Below are positions 25,726 through 35,059 of a stretch of 64,000 nucleotides of DNA, piece by piece. Below the pieces are notes generated by a model that was not told the origin of the DNA, did no database searches, and saw only the letters and a list, made by a program, of their open reading frames with translations. Within the stretch, counting starts at the first letter, position 1, and every line of letters starts with the position of its first letter. Source of the stretch: Pseudovibrio japonicus (GTDB lineage Bacteria > Pseudomonadota > Alphaproteobacteria > Rhizobiales > Stappiaceae); NCBI RefSeq assembly GCF_014651595.1, contig NZ_BMXE01000001.1, forward strand, positions 682,001-746,000. The letters run 5' to 3'. The position numbers were made by a program, and so were the translations under genes.

Positions 25726-26439
25726 GAGACCGCGTTCCAGAAGTTCGGCAACTGAGTGATTGACCCAAAGCTGGTTGCCGAGTGCTGTTGCGTGCATACC
25801 GTCTTCACAGAAGGCCTCTCGAGAGGCTTCAGCGATAGCGGAGGACGCGATCACACCGCGCTCGTGACAAAGCTGAGCGCCAATGCGGTTGATCATGTGA
25901 CGCCGCGGTTCCAGCACCCATGCCAGTCCGTTGGATAGGGCAGGAACGTATTGAAGTGACATCAGGTTGGGCCAGTAGATGCGCGCATTCGGGTATTTGG
26001 TGCGCAGCGCGTAGATCAGCTCGCCGAAGTCCTTCTTCCAGGCTCTGCTGGAATGGAAGTTCTTCAGGTCATTCATGCCAATGCTTATGAAAACATGCGT
26101 GTAGTCATCATATGGAAGATTGGGAACGACCACATCGCGCAGTTGCGTAGCTGTGGCAGAGTTGTTGCCTGCCGCACGCCATTTGACAGGCTGGCCGCTG
26201 ACTTCGGCCAGTTTCTTTGCCATGGTGTAGGTCAAACCACGGGTCGTGTGCTCAAGGCCAATAGCGGCAACTGACGAATCCCCAACAACGAGCATGTTAA
26301 TCAGCTCGCCATGCCCCTCAATGGTTCCTGAAAGCGGACCGGTAGCGGGTGCAAGGCGAATGGACCTGGCACGCGCCCGCAAGCCCTCAACAATGTAGAC
26401 AGGCAAAAGTGCCCAAGTAAGCCAGCTAGGAAAAGACAT
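25663..26439 (-). CDS. SGNH/GDSL-type hydrolase
   Basis: 258 residues. After an N-terminal hydrophobic helix (3-19) comes the SGNH fold: block I VVGDSSVAA (Ser55), block II around Gly91, block III GMND (Asn123), and block V DGMHATALGNQ (Asp213, His216). It is a membrane-anchored esterase or lipase-like hydrolase; substrate unknown. The ATG follows directly on the T-run of the lysK terminator, and the only Shine-Dalgarno (GAGGGGG) is the descending arm of that terminator stem. The 3' end overlaps chaA tail to tail. Confidence 0.85.
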   Translation of the reverse strand: MSFPSWLTWALLPVYIVEGLRARARSIRLAPATGPLSGTIEGHGELINMLVVGDSSVAAIGLEHTTRGLTYTMAKKLAEVSGQPVKWRAAGNNSATATQLRDVVVPNLPYDDYTHVFISIGMNDLKNFHSSRAWKKDFGELIYALRTKYPNARIYWPNLMSLQYVPALSNGLAWVLEPRRHMINRIGAQLCHERGVIASSAIAEASREAFCEDGMHATALGNQLWVNHSVAELLERGLLGLEQKDEVEDKQHEMHSAL

Positions 26440-26466
26440 AAAAAAGCCCCCTCGTTTGAGGGGGCT
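26440..26466 (-). terminator. Terminator of lysK containing the SGNH hydrolase ribosome site
   Basis: On the minus strand AGCCCCCTC-AAAC-GAGGGGGCT then TTTTT, immediately followed by the ATG of the next gene. A perfect 9-bp stem. GAGGGGG in the right arm is 7 bases before that ATG, so the hairpin would both end lysK transcription and hide the ribosome site of read-through mRNA. Confidence 0.85.
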
Positions 26467-26472
26467 AATTCA

Positions 26473-28134
26473 TCACGCTGCAAGCTCTCCTGCAAGTGCT
26501 TTTGCAATCAGGGCCCGGGTCTCCGGGATGCCATAGAGGGCTACGAAAGACCCGAACCGTGGCCCCTTCTCCTGACCCAGAAGTACTTGATAAATCGCTG
26601 AAAAGAATGTCTGCGAAACACCTGGACGACCATCTGGATTCAGCTTTGCAGTGTTCTGGTAACGCTCAATATTGCGACCAATGTCGTACATTGCGTTCTG
26701 GATATCACCACCATCAGTATCAGCTGGCAGGCCAGCAAGTACTTCGTCCAGTTTGGTGAGCATTTCCCTCTCAACATCATCAGGCGCTCTGAACTGCTTC
26801 ATCGGTTTTACAAAATCATCGTAGTAACGGATTGCGTAGCCGACCAGCTCGTCCAGCATCTTGTGCGTCTGAGCAGATGTACCTGGTGCATAGCGAGAGA
26901 TGAATGCCCACAAAACGTCCTTGTTGACGGCATTGGATGCCGACACGAGATTGAGCAGCATAGCAAACGGAACCGGCATTTCTTCCTTCGGCGGATTGCC
27001 ATAATGGATATGCCAGACAGGGTTCATCAGCTTTTGCTGAGCATCCATTTTCTCAAACTTGGACAGGAAGGTGCAGTACTCATCAACCGCTTTCGGGATG
27101 ACGTCAAAATACAGTTTCTTCGCAGTCTTAGGCTTTTGGAAGTTGAACAGGGACAGGCTCTCCTGCGAGGCGTAGTTCAGCCACTCCTCCATGGTCAGGC
27201 CGTTGCCTTTGGACTTGGAGATTTTCTGGCCCTTTTCATCCAGGAAAAGCTCATAGTTGAAGCCTTCGGGAGCTGGTGCGCCCAAAGCCTTACAGATTTT
27301 GCCAGACAAATTCACACTATCGATGAGGTCTTTACCGGCCATCTCATAGTCAATGCCCAGCGCATACCAACGCAACGCCCAGTCAGCTTTCCACTGACAC
27401 TTGACGTGACCACCGGTGACCGGCAGCTCCACGCGTTCTTCGGTTTCCGGGTCAATGTAGGTCACAGTGCCTTTCTCGACATCGCGGTCTACCATTGGCA
27501 CCTGCAATACAATGCCCGTGCGAGGGCACACTGGCAGGAACGGAGAATACGTGGCCTGACGCTCTTCCCCCAGAGTTGGGAGGATGATTGCCATGATCTT
27601 GTCGTAGACTTCCAGCATGCGCAGCAGGGCTTTGTCGAACACACCGGACTTGTAGTAATCGGTGGAGGACACAAACTCGTACTCGAAGCCGAACTTGTCG
27701 AGGAATGCCATGAGCTTTGCGTTGTTTGCGGCTGCAAAGCTCGGGTATTCGTTGGAGAACGGGTCGGGCACGCTGGTCAGCGGCTTGCCAAGGAAAGACG
27801 CCATCATTTCCTGATTAGGAACATTGGTTGGCACCTTGCGGAAGCCGTCCATATCATCTGAAAAGCAAATCAGCTTGGTCGGGATCTTGTCCTGCGTGAG
27901 CAGCCGGAAGGCGGTGCGGACCATTGTGGTGCGTGCAACTTCGCCAAAGGTGCCCATGTGAGGCAAGCCAGATGGACCATAGCCAGTCTGGAACAAGACC
28001 GGCCCGGTCTTGGGTTTCTTCTCCAGCCGTTTAACCAGTTTGCGTGCTTCTTCAAACGGCCAGGCTTTAGATACCTGCGCCGCCTCGATAAGTTCTGGGC
28101 TGAGATCGAGTTGAGGCAAACTGTTCGTAGACAT
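26473..28134 (-). CDS. lysK: Lysyl-tRNA synthetase, class I
   Basis: 553 residues. Class I LysRS, found in archaea, spirochaetes and alphaproteobacteria in place of the common class II enzyme. HIGH-equivalent HMGT at 59-62 ([18 protein letters not shown]), KMSKS-equivalent KISKS at 304-308 ([19 protein letters not shown]), and [20 protein letters not shown] in the active site. Charges tRNA-Lys with lysine. Divergent from the TerB gene, terminated by the hairpin at 26440-26466. Confidence 0.96.
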   Translation of the reverse strand: MSTNSLPQLDLSPELIEAAQVSKAWPFEEARKLVKRLEKKPKTGPVLFQTGYGPSGLPHMGTFGEVARTTMVRTAFRLLTQDKIPTKLICFSDDMDGFRKVPTNVPNQEMMASFLGKPLTSVPDPFSNEYPSFAAANNAKLMAFLDKFGFEYEFVSSTDYYKSGVFDKALLRMLEVYDKIMAIILPTLGEERQATYSPFLPVCPRTGIVLQVPMVDRDVEKGTVTYIDPETEERVELPVTGGHVKCQWKADWALRWYALGIDYEMAGKDLIDSVNLSGKICKALGAPAPEGFNYELFLDEKGQKISKSKGNGLTMEEWLNYASQESLSLFNFQKPKTAKKLYFDVIPKAVDEYCTFLSKFEKMDAQQKLMNPVWHIHYGNPPKEEMPVPFAMLLNLVSASNAVNKDVLWAFISRYAPGTSAQTHKMLDELVGYAIRYYDDFVKPMKQFRAPDDVEREMLTKLDEVLAGLPADTDGGDIQNAMYDIGRNIERYQNTAKLNPDGRPGVSQTFFSAIYQVLLGQEKGPRFGSFVALYGIPETRALIAKALAGELAA

Positions 28135-28391
28135 GGATTTTGAGATCCGTAATTGGAGATAAAACTGTGGTTGAGTTTGGCTTTCTGCGGCGGGATTTGA
28201 TGCCGGAAAGCTGCGCGAACTTATGTAAAACTTGCGCCCACGTCAATGCAAGTTCTCGGGTTTTCGGCGCTACCCCCTTGTATGAGGCAATAACCCAACT
28301 TACCTTTGCAGTCATTAAGCGCTGCCAGACGATTTGGCAGAGTAGATTTTCAAGGCCAACCAAGAAGCAAAGCTATTTGCTGTGGGGAGAT

Positions 28392-28814
28392 ATGGGTACA
28401 ATAGATAGATTACTGAGCGTAGAAGAAGCTCTTATTCATGTGATGGTGATGGTTTCGGCCGCTGATAGTGCGATGAGCGATGCAGAGCTCCGTCAGCTTG
28501 GCGATATTGTGGGCATTCTTCCTGTCTTCAAAGACTTTGACGACAATAATCTGATCAAGATTACCCAGCAGTGCGCCGAGCGTCTTTCCGGCGAAAACGG
28601 CATGAACAAAACGCTGGAGCTTGTGGCGGACTCCCTGCCAACCAAACTGCACGACACAGCTTACGCACTTGGGGTTGAGATTGCTGCGGCTGATTTGCGG
28701 GTGAGCCCTGAAGAAGTGCGCATGCTGCAATTGCTGCGTAATCACCTGAAGCTGGACAAGCTGACCATTGCTGCAATTGAGCGCGGTGCGCAGGCCCGTT
28801 TCCGCACACAGTAA
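28392..28814 (+). CDS. TerB-family tellurite-resistance-like protein
   Basis: 140 residues from ATG 28392, preceded by GGGGAGAT; the frame is open further upstream but has no plausible start. All-helical TerB-like fold: VEEALIHVMVMVSAADSAMS, AELRQLGDIVGILPVF, then the second repeat LGVEIAAADLRVSPEEVRML. The acidic positions that bind a metal in TerB (DSAMSDAEL and DLRVSPEE) are partly conserved. Function in tellurite resistance is not implied; such single-domain proteins are of unknown role. No other ter genes are nearby. Confidence 0.82.
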   Translation: MGTIDRLLSVEEALIHVMVMVSAADSAMSDAELRQLGDIVGILPVFKDFDDNNLIKITQQCAERLSGENGMNKTLELVADSLPTKLHDTAYALGVEIAAADLRVSPEEVRMLQLLRNHLKLDKLTIAAIERGAQARFRTQ

Positions 28815-28896
28815 CTTCAATTATCCGTGCTTGGCGGGCGGTGTTGCACTGCCCACAAGTTCTATGCTTGATCCGCTATGAGCTTTGCCGAAGCTT

Positions 28897-29289
28897 CTAA
28901 TGGACGGTTTTGACCATATCTGGCAGGTCTAGCGAGAAAGCCGGGATTTTTACAGCAAAGAACTCGCCTTTATCCGTTTGCATCCGATAATTGCCTGTCA
29001 TAATGCCTGAGGACGTGTTCAGCGGGCATCCGGATGTATATTGGAACGAGCCCCCCGGTTCAATGACTGGCTCCTCACCGACGACCCCTGCCCCATTGAC
29101 TTCCTGTGTGTTGCCGTTTGCATCGATTATATACCAGTGCCGCGACCTAAGCTGGACGGTTTCGCCACTCATGTTTTCAATCGAGACAGTATAGGCCCAA
29201 AAGAACTGCTCATCCTCCGGGGTCGACTCCTCGGCAAGATAATACGGTTCTACAGTGATCTGTATATCTCGGGTAACGGCACGATACAT
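28897..29289 (-). CDS. apaG: ApaG family protein
   Basis: 130 residues from ATG 29289 (a TTG at 29301 is less likely). Fibronectin-type beta-sandwich of the ApaG family with VEPYYLAEESTPEDEQFFWA, LRSRHWYIIDANG, VNGAGVVGEEPVIEPGGSFQ and the signature YTSGCPLNTSSGIMTGNYRM. ApaG of enterobacteria is linked to cobalt and magnesium homeostasis; the biochemical role is unsettled. Here it stands alone, not beside ksgA/apaH. Confidence 0.93.
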   Translation of the reverse strand: MYRAVTRDIQITVEPYYLAEESTPEDEQFFWAYTVSIENMSGETVQLRSRHWYIIDANGNTQEVNGAGVVGEEPVIEPGGSFQYTSGCPLNTSSGIMTGNYRMQTDKGEFFAVKIPAFSLDLPDMVKTVH

Positions 29290-29397
29290 AGCACAACCCA
29301 ACTTTCAGGAAAATTCCGCTGCAAATACAACAGCAGTACGCATCCTATTTGTAATAAGTCTAGCCTTTACACCCTGGTCTTCGCAAGAGCAACGATC

Positions 29398-30024
29398 TTA
29401 CACCGAAGGATCTGGGTGGTTCAAAACCATATGCCGAACCATGAAAACGCGAGAAATTGCCGAAAGTGTGCAGATTGCTGCAAAAGTCCATGCAACCCAT
29501 GAGAAATAAGTGGGGAAGAGACAGAAAATGACAAAGACACCTATGGTTTCAAAGCCCTCAGCCAGCCCTCCAAGGTAATAAAAGGACTTCTTTCCGCGCA
29601 GTGATGTTTCCATGCCCAGCTTTTGCGCCAGAGTCGCGAATGCGAGGAAAGTGGACCCGTTGATGTAAAAACTGAAAAGCAGAGCCGCAGCAGCGAGTGC
29701 ATTTTGCTCCGGTGCGACAAAGGCAAAGGCCAGCGGGATCGCGCCGTAAAAGATGAAGTCAAAGGTGATGTCGTAAAACCCGCCAAGCTGGGTTGATCCT
29801 GCCGCCCTGGCGACCGCACCATCCAACCCATCAGCGAAGCGGTTGAGCAGGATAAACAGCAGTGCCATGCCAAAGTGCCCGGCTGCAATCGCTGCTGCCG
29901 CTGCAAGGCCAAACCCAAGCCCGACCGTGCTTACTGCCGTTGCAGTAAATCCAAGATCTGCCAGTGCTTTGCCCATCTTGTTGAGTGGCGGGTCTATATA
30001 GCCGCGGAGTTTCGCATCAAACAT
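29398..30024 (-). CDS. CDP-alcohol phosphatidyltransferase family protein
   Basis: 208 residues from ATG 30024. Membrane enzyme with about six helices and a complete CDP-alcohol motif: Asp65, Asp68, Gly69, Arg73, Gly81, Asp85 and Asp89 in DGLDGAVARAAGS and GGFYDITFDF. It transfers a phosphatidyl group from CDP-diacylglycerol to an alcohol; which alcohol (glycerol phosphate, inositol, choline, other) cannot be read. The family also includes proteins annotated as PgsA or Pcs. Monocistronic. Confidence 0.87.
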   Translation of the reverse strand: MFDAKLRGYIDPPLNKMGKALADLGFTATAVSTVGLGFGLAAAAAIAAGHFGMALLFILLNRFADGLDGAVARAAGSTQLGGFYDITFDFIFYGAIPLAFAFVAPEQNALAAAALLFSFYINGSTFLAFATLAQKLGMETSLRGKKSFYYLGGLAEGFETIGVFVIFCLFPTYFSWVAWTFAAICTLSAISRVFMVRHMVLNHPDPSV

Positions 30025-30200
30025 ATCGTATCCTATCAGATATGCATTTCCTCTTAGGCCTTTTTTTCGCAGGTGCCTATCATTGCCGGTACCCAATCCA
30101 CACGCACGATGATCACTAATACTTCAATGACCCTTGATAATGTGTATGGCTGCAGCCTTCATTCACTTCAGCCTTTCCTTCAACCGGTATGAGAGCTGCT

Positions 30201-31001
30201 TCAGTCACCGTTTATGCGGTGTTTTTCCAATTCTTTGATCAGATCCGCTCTAAGGCCTTTCAACTCGTTTAAAATGAGCCGAGTTTCCTCGTGCACTTCG
30301 AGGCGATCAGCTTCAAGGTCTTTGTCGTGCTCCTGCTGCATGGCTGACACGATGATACCGATAAACAGGTTCAGGACGGTGAAGGCGGTGCACAAAATAA
30401 AGGGTATGAAGAACAACCATGCAAGGGGGTACACCTCCATAACCGGTCTCACAATCCCCATACTCCAGCTTTCCAATGTCATGACTTGGAATAGTGTATA
30501 GGTAGATCTGCTGATAGAGCCAAACCATTCAGGAAATGCTGCCCCGTAGAGTCCGGTTGCCATGACCGAAAAGACGTAAAACACCAGCGCCATTAACAGG
30601 ACGATTGAGCCCATACCCGGCAGTGCGCGGACAAGCCCGCCTACGACGTTTCGCAAAGACGGGATCACCGAAATAAGCCTCAAGACCCTAAGGATTCTCA
30701 GAGACCGAAGGATGGTTGCAGGTCCAGCTGCAGGAACAAGGGCGATAGAGACAATAATGAAATCAAAGAGGTTCCATGGGCCTCTGAAAAAACTTGGGCC
30801 AAATGCAAAGATGCGCAGGGTGAGTTCAATAACAAAAATGAACAGAGCCAATTCGTCAAGAAAGCTTAGGACTGGTCCATAGTGACTAACGAGCGCTTGG
30901 TTTGTCTCCAAACCGAGTACTACTGCGTTTAGCACGATTACGCCTATAATCGTGTATTCCCATTGGCGGCTTTCAATGATGGATCGTAACTTCGCCCGCA
31001 T
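30201..31001 (-). CDS. Voltage-gated sodium channel (NaChBac/NavAb-like)
   Basis: 266 residues, six transmembrane segments. S4 carries four regularly spaced arginines (99, 102, 105, 108 in ILRSLRILRVLRLIS). The pore has the bacterial Na+ selectivity filter TLESWSMG at 175-182 (Glu177), with FQVM before and IVRPVMEVYP after, nearly as in NavAb. The C-terminal coiled coil (about 225-262) would hold the tetramer together. Such channels are typical of marine or alkaliphilic bacteria and link Na+ entry to motility or pH. Inner membrane, no operon partner. Confidence 0.95.
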   Translation of the reverse strand: MRAKLRSIIESRQWEYTIIGVIVLNAVVLGLETNQALVSHYGPVLSFLDELALFIFVIELTLRIFAFGPSFFRGPWNLFDFIIVSIALVPAAGPATILRSLRILRVLRLISVIPSLRNVVGGLVRALPGMGSIVLLMALVFYVFSVMATGLYGAAFPEWFGSISRSTYTLFQVMTLESWSMGIVRPVMEVYPLAWLFFIPFILCTAFTVLNLFIGIIVSAMQQEHDKDLEADRLEVHEETRLILNELKGLRADLIKELEKHRINGD

Positions 31002-31173
31002 TTTTCTACTTGACCTTATAGGATGGAATTGGGGTCACCTTAAGTGCCTGTCTGAAGGCTTAATGTTGTAAGGGACCCTGGAATCTGACATGCATAAATG
31101 AAGAAGATTCCGAGTGCAACACGCAGGAGAGCCAAAATAACACTAGTGAGTTTGAGATATAGTTTTCAAAGGC

Positions 31174-31202
31174 TTGACCCTATTCGAAATAACCAGCATA
31201 AA
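31174..31202 (+). promoter_or_regulatory. Promoter of tRNA-Gly
   Basis: TTGACC, 17 bases, CATAAA; the tRNA begins 23 bases later. A good sigma-70-type match in the expected place. Confidence 0.65.
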
Positions 31203-31225
31203 TTTGCTTCGATCTTGCTGAGGTC

Positions 31226-31299
31226 GCGGGTGTAGCTCAATGGTAGAGCAGAAGCTTCCCAAGCTTAAGACGAGGGTTCGATTCCCTTCATCCGCTCCA
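31226..31299 (+). tRNA. tRNA-Gly (anticodon CCC)
   Basis: 74 bases including an encoded CCA. Acceptor GCGGGTG/CATCCGC, D-arm GCTC...GAGC, anticodon arm GAAGC-TTCCCAA-GCTTA giving anticodon CCC, and T-arm GAGGG-TTCGATT-CCCTT. The first anticodon-stem pair is G27-A43, a mismatch. It decodes GGG. Confidence 0.93.
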
Positions 31300-31450
31300 G
31301 GACCGCTCTTGGCCGATCCCCTCCAGTTCCAACTTTCCTGTCATATTAATTGCACCGCGAAGCTCTATGCATCGTATGAGGGGCTTTGCAACTTCTGGAC
31401 GGCAAAGACAAAGCCGCTCTGGCACATGAGAGCGGGCACGGAGACATCCA

Positions 31451-31894
31451 ATGGTAAGAACAACCAAAGACGATATCACCAGATTTGTGATTGCACAGGA
31501 AGCCGTGTTTCAGGAGGTGGTTCAGGAACTGGCTCAGGGGCACAAAACCTCTCACTGGATCTGGTTCATCTTTCCGCAGCTTCGCCAGCTTGGGCGCTCC
31601 TCCACCGCGCACTTCTTTGGCATAGAGGACCTTGACGAAGCACAAAGTTATCTTGCCTACCCCCTGCTTGCCTCGCGGCTGCGTGGTTGCTGTAAGCTGC
31701 TGCTTGAGCATGAAGGACTGACATCACGGGAGATCCTCGGAGAGGTCGACAGCATGAAGGTGCGCAGCTGCGCGACGCTTTTTGCTTATGCGGCGGAGGA
31801 TCCAACAGCGTTTCAGCAGATACTCGATCAGTTCTATGCCGGGCAGCCGTGCCCCCTCACGGTGGAGGCGTTGGGTATCGCCTGGAAAACCTAA
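31451..31894 (+). CDS. DUF1810 family protein
   Basis: 147 residues, GGAG 7 bases before the ATG. DUF1810 signatures are clear: FVIAQEAVFQEVVQELAQGH, KTSHWIWFIFPQLRQLGRSS, FFGIEDLDEAQSYLAYPLL, and MKVRSCATLFAYAAEDPTAF. Function not established; the fold is related to calpastatin-like or NADAR-type proteins according to family notes I cannot check. The last four bases overlap the stop of the convergent glycosyltransferase gene. Confidence 0.88.
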   Translation: MVRTTKDDITRFVIAQEAVFQEVVQELAQGHKTSHWIWFIFPQLRQLGRSSTAHFFGIEDLDEAQSYLAYPLLASRLRGCCKLLLEHEGLTSREILGEVDSMKVRSCATLFAYAAEDPTAFQQILDQFYAGQPCPLTVEALGIAWKT

Positions 31895-34047
31895 TGCCCT
31901 GAAACAACCGGCTTGTTTTCTGGCTTAACATTGCCCCTATGCCGGACAATGCCATGCTCGGTTTTGCGCCAGTAGTGCGGTTTTATCATGAACTCGAACA
32001 GGGCTTTGTAGGAAGCGATGCAGCCTAGCACCCAGTAAAGTGGAATGCTGGCAACCTCCCAGAGACGCGGGTGAAAGCCTCGTTTTGCACTCCCCTGCAG
32101 AACAGTGACCACAGTGCCACCGAGGCCAAAGAGAAAGCAGAACATCGCGTAGATACTGAAGGCATCAAGCGCCTGCCAACCGGTTCTGTAAACGTCCAGA
32201 CTAACTTTACCCAACATCAGCGCGGTCAGCGGAGCAGCCCAAAGACACAGCATACCACCAAGGAATGTGATGAGAAGCAGGGCAAAGTTTGTCACGCCGA
32301 GTTGCCTGAAGGTCAGTGCCGGGTTGCGCAAGTGAACAGCCAGCGTTTGAATCCAGCCCTTGTGCCAGCGCGTTCTCTGATGCAGCCAGGCATTTAAGGT
32401 CAGGGGGGCTTCTTCATAGGTGGAGCTGTTCAATGTGCGTGTCTTGAAGCCGTGGCGCGCAAATCTAACGGCCAGATCAGCGTCCTCTGTCACATTAAAC
32501 GGATCCCATCCGCCAACTTTTCTGAGCGCATCTACGCGGAAATGGTTGGAGGTGCCGCCCAGTGGGAGCAGGAGATTTTTGCGGGAAAGGAACGGGAGAA
32601 ATACATCAAACAGCGCGGCGTACTCGAAGGCAAACTGGCGCACCAGCCAGTTTTCTTCAGCATGGTCGATGGAGAGTGCGGCCTGCAAGCAAGCAACGTC
32701 ATGGCCTTCCAGTGCAAACCGGCAGATTGCCTTTTTGAGTTGCTGTGGCTCTGGCCGGTCCTCCGCATCAAAGACCGTGACGAAATCTCCCTTTGTTGCC
32801 GCAAGGCCGACTGACAGTGCGCGCGGCTTGGTCTGCGGTTTTCCGGGAGGCAGAATGATCATCCTCATAGATTTTTTGAGTAGCCTACGGAGGTTGCCTT
32901 GTGTGAGCTCGTCATCCTGCTCAACAAGGAAGATAATATCGAGCGCCTCCTTCGGGTAATCAAGAGCATCCAGAGCCTCAACAAGCTGGCGACAGATCGC
33001 GGATTCTTTGTAAAGCGGAACAAGGACGGTGTAGTGCGGCCAGTTCTCCAGCTCGGGGACTGCCACGTCCAGTCGGTCGGAATAGGTAAAGAACGATGCA
33101 AGGCGGAGCAGACCGATGGTTCCAAGCGACAGAGTCAGTAGAATAAACAAGCTCCAAATGACGGCATTGAACGAAAAGCTCAGTGCCGCAATGAAAACGA
33201 TGGGGGAAATTGTGAGAAGCTTCCGTTGCGAGGGAAGGAAACGGTGAACCGCTGACAGTGTGAGATTGTCCTGCGCCAAGGCGTTGGAGCTTGCGGTAGT
33301 GACGGTTAGCGCCTTCTGGTACTCTGGTGTGACGACAACAATCTTGCTGGCAGCTTCATCAAAATAGCCCAGTGCTCGTTCGAACGCCTCCAGTTGATGG
33401 CCAAGCGGAGCCGCAGCGAAGACGACCTTCCGGTTCAGATCCAACGCTGGGACGAACAGAATACCCTCGGTCTCAAAGGGCTTTAGCGTTTTGGCGATGG
33501 GGGCTATGGCGGACAGACTGCCGTCTGATGCGTAGCGGATACTCAACCTTCCCGAAACCCCCCAATAAAACACCGAGGCATCCAGAAAGCCTTGCTCTAT
33601 CAAATAATTACTGATGCACTCATCTGCTTCCGAGCTGCGGGAGACAGCAAACTCGATCAAGGCTTCCGAGCAATTGCATTGCAGAAGGATTTCCCGTTCC
33701 AAACTATTTTTTATGGTGTGAGCCTCAGGGTCTAAGCTCTCTTCTTCTGTAGTTGTTTGTCTGCTTTGGTGGTCTTGCCTTTGGGACTCGTGGCCGGATT
33801 TCTTATCGGTGGGGCACTCAAGAGGGATAAGGGTTGTCATACGACTTCGAAGCGCCTGCCCCGCTTCAGCGGTGCGCAGGTTGTCGATGCGGCCAATGGA
33901 GAGGGCGAGCGAGCGCAGGGTGTTGGCCTGTTGCGCTGAGAGTGGCAGGTCGTTACCCATTGAAAACTCGGAGTATTCCCGCCGCGCCCCTGTTAATTCA
34001 TGAGGCTGTTTTCCGGTGACAGGTCTTCCCCTCTCGCAGACATTCAC
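31891..34047 (-). CDS. Membrane family 2 glycosyltransferase with N-terminal regulatory region
   Basis: 718 residues from GTG 34047, chosen for AAGGAG 7 bases upstream. Residues 1-100 are polar and low-conserved; 110-240 resembles the N-terminal domain of type II secretion ATPases (GSPE/MshEN type) but without a clear c-di-GMP motif. After two helices (about 290-330) comes the GT-A domain: IIFLVEQDDE, VFDAEDRPEPQQL, TEDADLAVRFARHGF and the QxxRW-like QRTRWHKGWIQT, then three C-terminal helices. Such processive enzymes polymerise beta-linked glycans. Divergent from a periplasmic binding protein gene. Confidence 0.85.
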   Translation of the reverse strand: MNVCERGRPVTGKQPHELTGARREYSEFSMGNDLPLSAQQANTLRSLALSIGRIDNLRTAEAGQALRSRMTTLIPLECPTDKKSGHESQRQDHQSRQTTTEEESLDPEAHTIKNSLEREILLQCNCSEALIEFAVSRSSEADECISNYLIEQGFLDASVFYWGVSGRLSIRYASDGSLSAIAPIAKTLKPFETEGILFVPALDLNRKVVFAAAPLGHQLEAFERALGYFDEAASKIVVVTPEYQKALTVTTASSNALAQDNLTLSAVHRFLPSQRKLLTISPIVFIAALSFSFNAVIWSLFILLTLSLGTIGLLRLASFFTYSDRLDVAVPELENWPHYTVLVPLYKESAICRQLVEALDALDYPKEALDIIFLVEQDDELTQGNLRRLLKKSMRMIILPPGKPQTKPRALSVGLAATKGDFVTVFDAEDRPEPQQLKKAICRFALEGHDVACLQAALSIDHAEENWLVRQFAFEYAALFDVFLPFLSRKNLLLPLGGTSNHFRVDALRKVGGWDPFNVTEDADLAVRFARHGFKTRTLNSSTYEEAPLTLNAWLHQRTRWHKGWIQTLAVHLRNPALTFRQLGVTNFALLLITFLGGMLCLWAAPLTALMLGKVSLDVYRTGWQALDAFSIYAMFCFLFGLGGTVVTVLQGSAKRGFHPRLWEVASIPLYWVLGCIASYKALFEFMIKPHYWRKTEHGIVRHRGNVKPENKPVVSGH

Positions 34048-34111
34048 TTAGTATCTCCTTGAGAATTTCCCGTTAAGCTTATGCTCTGTTGCAAACTGGA
34101 TTGGATGGCTC

Positions 34112-35059
34112 TTGCGTTTCTCTCTATTCTTACTATCGCTGATCTTCTGCAGTGCCCAGCCGCTCATTTTCGCGACTTCAAATGCCGTAGCACAGATTGC
34201 AAATGGCTCTGATACCTGGGAGGTTTCCCAGAGCTCCCCTTTGCAGGGAACGGAAAACACTGGTGCTGATATTGGAGTGCGAGCCCGCAAGGCGCCGTCG
34301 TCCGTGACCATTCCGCTGTTTTCCGGTGGTCAGTCCGGCATTGCAACGACCGGCAAAGCGCCGGAACGCATCCGGTTTATTGCTGCCGACAACTTTCCGC
34401 CCTTTATCTTTCGCGATAGCGAGCAGCGACTGATGGGCTACAACGTGGACCTTGCCCGCGAGATCTGCCAGAGCCTGAAAGCTGCGTGCAGCCTGAAGAT
34501 CCTGCCCTTCAACCATCTGGCAAATACGGTTTTTAATGGTGAGGCCGACGCGGTGATTGCTGGGGTCAGCATGACACCGGAAAACCTGGAAAAGCTCTCA
34601 TTTTCACAGATGTACATGCGCTTTCCGGGGCGCTTTATTGTTGGCAAGAACAGCACGCTTGACCCACTACCGGAAACACTGAGCGGCAAGCGGATTGCTG
34701 TTGTAGAAGGCTCGCGGCATGAGGCATTCTTGGAGCGGTTCTTTACAGATGCAATCGCAGTTCCTTTTGAGACCGAGGAACTTGCCCGCAACGCCGTGAA
34801 ACGATCAGAAGTTGACGCGCTGTTTGGTGACGGGATGCGCCTATCCTTCTGGCTGGATACGCGCGCTGCTGATGGATGCTGCAAGTTTGCTGGCGGTCCG
34901 TGGCTGGATCCAAGCTACTTCAGTGGCGGGTTGACGATTGCAACAAAGGCAGGCGACACCAAGATGCTGAACGCTATCAACCTCGGTCTTACCCGCCTTC
35001 AATCTAATGGTCGGCTTGGAGAGTTGTATCTCAGATATTTCCCACGCGGCTTCTTCTAA
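34112..35059 (+). CDS. Periplasmic substrate-binding protein (SBP_bac_3 type)
   Basis: 315 residues; the only start in frame is TTG 34112, with GGATGG just upstream. Signal peptide 1-28 (LFLLSLIFCSAQPLIFATSNAVAQ). After a linker of about 60 residues, the binding domain (86-310) begins IRFIAADNFPPFIFRDSEQRLMGYNVDLAREIC, as in amino-acid-type binding proteins; SGKRIAVVEGSRHEAFL starts the second lobe. No permease or ATPase is adjacent, so it may act as a sensor or with a distant transporter. It is divergent from the glycosyltransferase; 64 bases separate their starts. Confidence 0.84.
   Translation: MRFSLFLLSLIFCSAQPLIFATSNAVAQIANGSDTWEVSQSSPLQGTENTGADIGVRARKAPSSVTIPLFSGGQSGIATTGKAPERIRFIAADNFPPFIFRDSEQRLMGYNVDLAREICQSLKAACSLKILPFNHLANTVFNGEADAVIAGVSMTPENLEKLSFSQMYMRFPGRFIVGKNSTLDPLPETLSGKRIAVVEGSRHEAFLERFFTDAIAVPFETEELARNAVKRSEVDALFGDGMRLSFWLDTRAADGCCKFAGGPWLDPSYFSGGLTIATKAGDTKMLNAINLGLTRLQSNGRLGELYLRYFPRGFF

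Noticed and set aside
28392-28814. Tellurite resistance operon
   Set aside because: Only a lone TerB-like domain is present, with no terACDE partners.
31240-31635. 131-codon plus-strand ORF starting inside the tRNA
   Set aside because: Begins in tRNA-Gly and runs out of frame through the DUF1810 gene.
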